This document shows positions 60,523-64,000 of a stretch of DNA of 64,000 bases, in pieces; position 1 is the first letter of the stretch, and the number at the start of each line of letters is the position of its first letter. Where the stretch lies: the NCBI GenBank assembly GCA_947630285.1, contig CANRHD010000009.1, positions 1 to 64,000 on the forward strand, given 5' to 3'. The DNA is from an uncultured Clostridia bacterium (GTDB lineage: Bacteria > Bacillota > Clostridia > Oscillospirales > Acutalibacteraceae). Below the pieces are notes generated by a model. That model saw nothing but the letters and a program-made list of their open reading frames with translations. It was not told where the DNA came from and did no database searches. Made by a program: the position numbers and the translations under genes.

Positions 60523-61389
60523 CTATTGATTTTTCCCGATTTTTGAGAGATACGCCAAAGCGCTGTGCAGGGCAACGTTTCCCTCGCCTACGGCCTTGGC
60601 TATCTGGTAGGGTGCGCCCGTGCAGTCTCCGGCGGCAAAACAGCCGTCAATGTTCGTTTTCATCTCTCGGTCAACGATTATTCTTCCGTTTTCCGTCTCA
60701 AGCTTACTCAATAAAATATCTGCTGCGGCGGACTGCTTTAGGAAAAATACCCCGTCAACCTTTATTTTATCGCCGTTTTTAAGCTTGATTTCCTCAACTC
60801 GGTTTTGACCGCATACCGCCTTTATACCGCTGTGGGGCTTTATGATATTTTCCCTTTCAAGACTGCTTTTAAAGCTCGGGAAATAATACACCCTTTGGGC
60901 GATTTCGCTTAAATATACCGCCTCGGCCTCTTCTTCCGGGCAGTCGCAGGAAACCGCTATGGTTTTACCTTTAAATAGGTTGCCGTCGCAGGTTGCACAG
61001 AAGCTCACGCCCCTGCCGAGAAATTCTCTTTCGCCCTCAACGGGCTTTAAGGATTCCGCACCCGTTGCGAGTATCACGCAGTCCGCCTCAAACTCCTTTA
61101 AATCGGCAAGCAGTATAAAACGGCCGCCCCTTTTGTAAATTCCCGTTATCTTTTCGTCTGTGATGCCGACGCCCGCTTTGTCCAAATGAGCCTTGAATTT
61201 TTCGTTAAGCTCTTTTCCGCTTATTTCGGGTAGACCGGGGTAATTGCTTATCAGCTTTGAAAGCTCTACCTTGCGACTTAAATCCCCGTTCCCGAAAAGA
61301 ATAACGGATTTGTTCCTGATTTTGGCGTTGAGGGCCGCAGAAATTCCGGCAGGTCCGGCGCCCACTATCGCAATATCCGCTCTGTTCAT
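60523..61389 (-). CDS. Thioredoxin reductase-like FAD/NAD(P)-dependent oxidoreductase
   Basis: 288 residues. FAD-binding AIVGAGPAGISAALNA, redox-active disulfide in SFCATCDGNLFKGKTIAVS, and the C-terminal FAD motif GCFAAGDCTGAPYQIAKAVG. The second NAD(P)-binding glycine motif (usually GGGDSA) is replaced by VSCDCPEEEAEA, so nucleotide binding may be altered, as in ferredoxin- or flavin-dependent thioredoxin reductases of Clostridia. No thioredoxin gene is adjacent. Confidence 0.85.
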   Translation of the reverse strand: MNRADIAIVGAGPAGISAALNAKIRNKSVILFGNGDLSRKVELSKLISNYPGLPEISGKELNEKFKAHLDKAGVGITDEKITGIYKRGGRFILLADLKEFEADCVILATGAESLKPVEGEREFLGRGVSFCATCDGNLFKGKTIAVSCDCPEEEAEAVYLSEIAQRVYYFPSFKSSLERENIIKPHSGIKAVCGQNRVEEIKLKNGDKIKVDGVFFLKQSAAADILLSKLETENGRIIVDREMKTNIDGCFAAGDCTGAPYQIAKAVGEGNVALHSALAYLSKIGKNQ

Positions 61390-61479
61390 TTTATCACCTT
61401 GAATTTGTGAAAGATTTTTATCCTGAAAATAATAACTCCCACGGCGGCCGCAGGAGCTGACATAAAAATTTGCGGTCTG

Positions 61480-61899
61480 TTACGGATTGTTCAGACCCAA
61501 GCCGGCAAGGTACCAATACGGGTCCGTGGTTGCGCTTTCTGTTTGGCCGTTTTCCGTCTCGCCGGGAATAACTGCAAGGTCGGCGGAGGTTGTTTCGGGT
61601 ACGGCGGTCGTTACGGGTTTGGTTGTGGTTTCGGGCTTGGTCGTGGTAACGGGAGCGGTAATCGGCTGTAAATTAATGCCGGCGTTTGAATTGTTTTCGG
61701 GGCTTGCCGTAACAATGGCGGAGGCCTCGGGATTTTCGGATTTGCCGTTTACCGCATGCTTGACGGCAACGCCTGTAATTATCGCCGCCAAAATTATAAC
61801 GCAGGTAATGATAATCTTGACGATTAAAAACTTTTTCTTTCTTGCGGCTTTCTCTTTTTGCAAGTTTTCAATTTTTTCCTGACGGGAATTACCGTTCAT
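61480..61899 (-). CDS. Single-pass membrane protein with Thr/Pro-rich extracytoplasmic tail
   Basis: 139 residues: a basic, helical cytoplasmic start (RQEKIENLQKEKAARKKK), a membrane helix (IVKIIITCVIILAAIITGVA), then a Thr/Pro/Glu-rich tail (TTTKPETTTKPVTTAVPETT) ending YWYLAGLGLNNP. The tail looks like a disordered, possibly glycosylated spacer. No family recognised. AAGGATG precedes the ATG. Confidence 0.65.
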   Translation of the reverse strand: MNGNSRQEKIENLQKEKAARKKKFLIVKIIITCVIILAAIITGVAVKHAVNGKSENPEASAIVTASPENNSNAGINLQPITAPVTTTKPETTTKPVTTAVPETTSADLAVIPGETENGQTESATTDPYWYLAGLGLNNP

Positions 61900-62028
61900 T
61901 TTGTTTTCATCCTTGTTAAAACTTATTGTATTATAATAGTATATTTTAGTTTACCCCCGTTTGTCAATGTTTTTGACTTGAAAGGGCAAAGATTTTAAGC
62001 TATACTGTTATTTGAAAGCGGTGAAATT

Positions 62029-62523
62029 ATGACTAAAGAAAGCTATGAAAAGCTGTTAAAACCGTTTAAGGAAAATAAAACTGCGGCGACGGCGTTAAAT
62101 GCGCTCGATAAAACCCTGACTGCGCTCATTTACATTTCTTATCCGTGCCTGCTGTTTTATCTTTTGCTGTTTTGCAGGGAAAAATTAATAAAATCCGTGC
62201 TTGTTCCGGCAATTATGCTTGTGCTTGTGAGCATATTGAGAAAAATTATAAACAGACCCAGACCCTATGCCGCCTTTAATACCGAAGCTGTAATAAAAAA
62301 GGATAAGCAGGGCGAATCAATGCCGAGCCGCCACGCCTTTTCCGTTTTCATAATAGCCATGACCTTTTTGTATTGCTTTGGGGCTTTGTCTATTCCCGTT
62401 TTCGCCGTGGGAGTAATCCTCGGCGCGGTAAGAATTTTTGGCGGAGTTCACTACCCGTCGGATATTGCCGCAGGCGCCGCAATAGGGATAATTTCCGGCC
62501 TGATAGGCTTTTTCGTTATATGA
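62029..62523 (+). CDS. PAP2-family membrane phosphatase
   Basis: 164 residues with membrane helices and the three PAP2 motifs: KIINRPRPY, SMPSRHAFS and GVHYPSDIAAG. Such enzymes dephosphorylate undecaprenyl pyrophosphate or phosphatidylglycerophosphate. Which one is not decidable here. GAAAGCGGTG precedes the ATG. Confidence 0.9.
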   Translation: MTKESYEKLLKPFKENKTAATALNALDKTLTALIYISYPCLLFYLLLFCREKLIKSVLVPAIMLVLVSILRKIINRPRPYAAFNTEAVIKKDKQGESMPSRHAFSVFIIAMTFLYCFGALSIPVFAVGVILGAVRIFGGVHYPSDIAAGAAIGIISGLIGFFVI

Positions 62524-62827
62524 TAAAGAAATTACAATATAAAATCCCAAAACCCGTTTCACCGCAAATATGCGCTTTTTCGAACAGTACCCGTAAAATA
62601 AAAATCTTCGCCATGCCTTAAATAAATTGCCCTAAGTAAGTTAGACAAAGGTTTAAAGAAAGCTTTATAAAAGCTGAATATTAATGAATAAAATAAGAAC
62701 TAAAACGGATTTATATTTAGTCTGTGGACACATAGCCATACCTCAAAAAAAACAAACAACATTACCTTGAGCAGGATATCCGAATCATATCTTTTACAGC
62801 TTGTCCTTTTTTCTTAATGGTAAGGTA
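62524..62827 (+). other. Intergenic stretch without recognised features
   Basis: About 300 AT-rich bases after the PAP2 gene. I see no gene, tRNA, clear terminator or riboswitch. The flank of the next promoter has a CATTACCTTGAG...GGTAAGGT region without a convincing stem. Confidence 0.5.
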
Positions 62828-62856
62828 TTGACAAAATGACTTCTATTGTGTATACT
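62828..62856 (+). promoter_or_regulatory. Promoter of the DUF1413-like gene
   Basis: TTGACA (62828-62833) and TATACT (62851-62856) with a 17-base spacer, about 55 bases upstream of the chosen ATG. An ATG at 62836 lies inside the promoter and cannot be the start. Confidence 0.8.
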
Positions 62857-62910
62857 AAAATCAATGGGCATAGCACCCATCACCAAAACAATATTTTAGG
62901 AGGTTATCAT

Positions 62911-63270
62911 ATGCCACGAGTTTATTCTAATTATACACAGCAGGAGCTTCTGTTACTGCAACAAGAAAGCGCAAAAATGGGATTAACCGTATCATCTTAT
63001 CAAAAGTACAGGACCCTAAAAGCCTTGAACAATAATAATACTTTTAATATGCCAACCTTGATTTCAACCATGAAAGAAACTCTTGCACAAAAAAAGAAAG
63101 GCGATGTATTTATCGTGTCGGCTTTATTGCCGGACAAATGGGTATCCTTGACGAGGAGTCAGAAGACCACATTAGCTAAAGCTTTGAAAGGAATTGTTGA
63201 TGAGAACCCCAAAAAATATGCAATCAACGCTGTTTTGCCGGGTAAAATTAACCAGTATATCGTTTTATAA
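62911..63270 (+). CDS. DUF1413-like small protein
   Basis: 119 residues starting at ATG 62911 after TTAGGAGG. The N-terminal part (PRVYSNYTQQELLLLQQESA) looks like a short helical, RHH-like region; the C-terminal part (KKKGDVFIVSALLPDKWVSL; KALKGIVDENPKKYAINAVL) fits the DUF1413 pattern seen in small proteins of mobile or toxin-antitoxin contexts. No function known. Codon use is more AT-rich than most of the window. Confidence 0.65.
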   Translation: MPRVYSNYTQQELLLLQQESAKMGLTVSSYQKYRTLKALNNNNTFNMPTLISTMKETLAQKKKGDVFIVSALLPDKWVSLTRSQKTTLAKALKGIVDENPKKYAINAVLPGKINQYIVL

Positions 63271-63314
63271 AGTTGATTATTATTAAGATATGCTAATGGA
63301 GGTGATTAACCGAA

Positions 63315-63989
63315 ATGAGCAGTATATATGCAATCAGCGACATTCACGGATACATTGAATCACTTGATGAAGCCCTGAATCTTGTCGATTTATCCGGCGA
63401 TAATAAACTTATATTTTGCGGCGATTACATACATAGAGGGCCGGACAGTTACGCAGTGTTAGATAAAATTATGGAGCTGGAAATGAAATACGGCCCTGAT
63501 AAAATAATTGTCCTTGCCGGAAACCACGAAGACATGGTTGCGGAGGGCAGATACCCTATTTGTTATTACGATGATGAAGTTGACGCCGACGGCAGTGACG
63601 ATAAATACATTTTATGGATGCAGAATTTGCAGAGATATTATGTAGAAGAGGACACCGACACCATATTTGTTCATGCAGGGGTTGACGAGGAGGCAGGTGA
63701 CTTATGGGAATGGGGGACAGATGATTATACTTTTACAGAAAAATACCCTGCGCAAACGGGAAAGTTTTATATGAATATTGTTGCCGGGCATATTGGAACA
63801 GAAGAGATTTCAGGCGACCCCAATTTCCATGATATATACTATGACGGCGAAAGCCATTATTATATTGACGGAACAGTAACGGTTAGCGGAATTATTCCGG
63901 TTATCAAGTTAGACACGGACAGCCGTAAGTTTTACCGTGTATCAAAAAACGGCGAATGGTTAATAACACCGTTTGATGAAGAATTTTAA
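63315..63989 (+). CDS. Calcineurin-like metallophosphoesterase (PPP-type protein phosphatase)
   Basis: 224 residues with SDIHGYIESLDEAL, CGDYIHRGPDSYAVL, LAGNHEDMVAEG, FVHAGVD and IVAGHIGTEEISG: the full set of metal ligands of PPP/calcineurin phosphatases. Likely a Ser/Thr protein phosphatase or dinucleoside polyphosphatase. GGAGGTGATT precedes the ATG. It is 44 bases after the DUF1413-like gene. Confidence 0.88.
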   Translation: MSSIYAISDIHGYIESLDEALNLVDLSGDNKLIFCGDYIHRGPDSYAVLDKIMELEMKYGPDKIIVLAGNHEDMVAEGRYPICYYDDEVDADGSDDKYILWMQNLQRYYVEEDTDTIFVHAGVDEEAGDLWEWGTDDYTFTEKYPAQTGKFYMNIVAGHIGTEEISGDPNFHDIYYDGESHYYIDGTVTVSGIIPVIKLDTDSRKFYRVSKNGEWLITPFDEEF

Positions 63990-64000
63990 GGGAAGCTATA

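Noticed and set aside
62836-62910. Extension of the DUF1413-like protein to an ATG at 62836
   Set aside because: This ATG lies between the -35 and -10 of the promoter.

Overview
The window looks like chromosome from a low-to-mid GC, spore-forming gut Clostridia of the Oscillospiraceae/Ruminococcus type. The signs are a yabP-yabQ-divIC-yabR sporulation and division block, a type I dockerin on a secreted leucine-rich-repeat protein, a GlgC/GlgD pair in the glycogen operon, a queT gene behind a preQ1-type leader, and many glycoside hydrolases. [Eubacterium] siraeum or a close relative is a guess I cannot test here.

Layout. 1-159 is the edge of a mobile element (tnpV). 0.4-6.3 kb holds an orphan E2-like acyltransferase with a long charged tail, a GH110-like beta-helix glycosidase, and a divergent GPH sugar symporter with an unusual tail. 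6.4-8.6 kb is nadB-nadC. 8.9-11.3 kb is tRNA-Arg, then an array of tRNA-3'-end-derived repeats, then a lone tyrosine integrase between a 27-bp inverted repeat pair. 11.5-19.6 kb carries asnB, GH51, an AIM24-like protein, a GNAT enzyme and GH31. 19.9-24.1 kb is argG-argH and rpsF-ssb-rpsR. 24.3-27.2 kb has tspO, a SLOG protein, a ribbon-helix-helix protein and the LRR-dockerin gene behind a promoter whose spacer is an 11-G tract. 27.5-31.3 kb encodes a heterodimeric ABC exporter preceded by a 37-residue cysteine-bearing peptide gene. 31.5-35.6 kb has the sporulation/division block, an unpaired fumarase alpha subunit and GH30. 35.9-41.2 kb is a DUF2461-like gene and a type III restriction-modification operon with two extra small genes. 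41.4-41.8 kb is tRNA-Glu and tRNA-Met with another tRNA-tail repeat. 42.1-48.1 kb is a compact phage packaging and capsid cassette without tail, lysis or integration genes. 48.3-54.1 kb is the glycogen operon glgB-glgC-glgD-glgA. 54.2-64 kb has the preQ1-type leader and queT, a two-component system, a PHP phosphoesterase, tRNA-Thr, an MFS transporter, a thioredoxin-reductase-like enzyme, a PAP2 phosphatase, a DUF1413-like protein and a metallophosphoesterase.

How the genes work together. Carbohydrate uptake and hydrolysis (GH110, GPH, GH51, GH31, GH30, dockerin protein) and glycogen storage fit a gut saccharolytic anaerobe. NAD, arginine, asparagine and queuosine-precursor genes are housekeeping.

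Most interesting signals. (1) Short elements inserted at the 3' ends of genes: a 256-258 bp terminal-inverted-repeat element flanked by duplicated terminator hairpins, and a separate family at tRNA-Arg and tRNA-Glu that copies the host tRNA tail around a shared core. (2) A G-tract promoter likely to switch the dockerin-LRR gene. (3) The cysteine peptide with its exporter. (4) The tail-less capsid cassette with a nested scaffold start.
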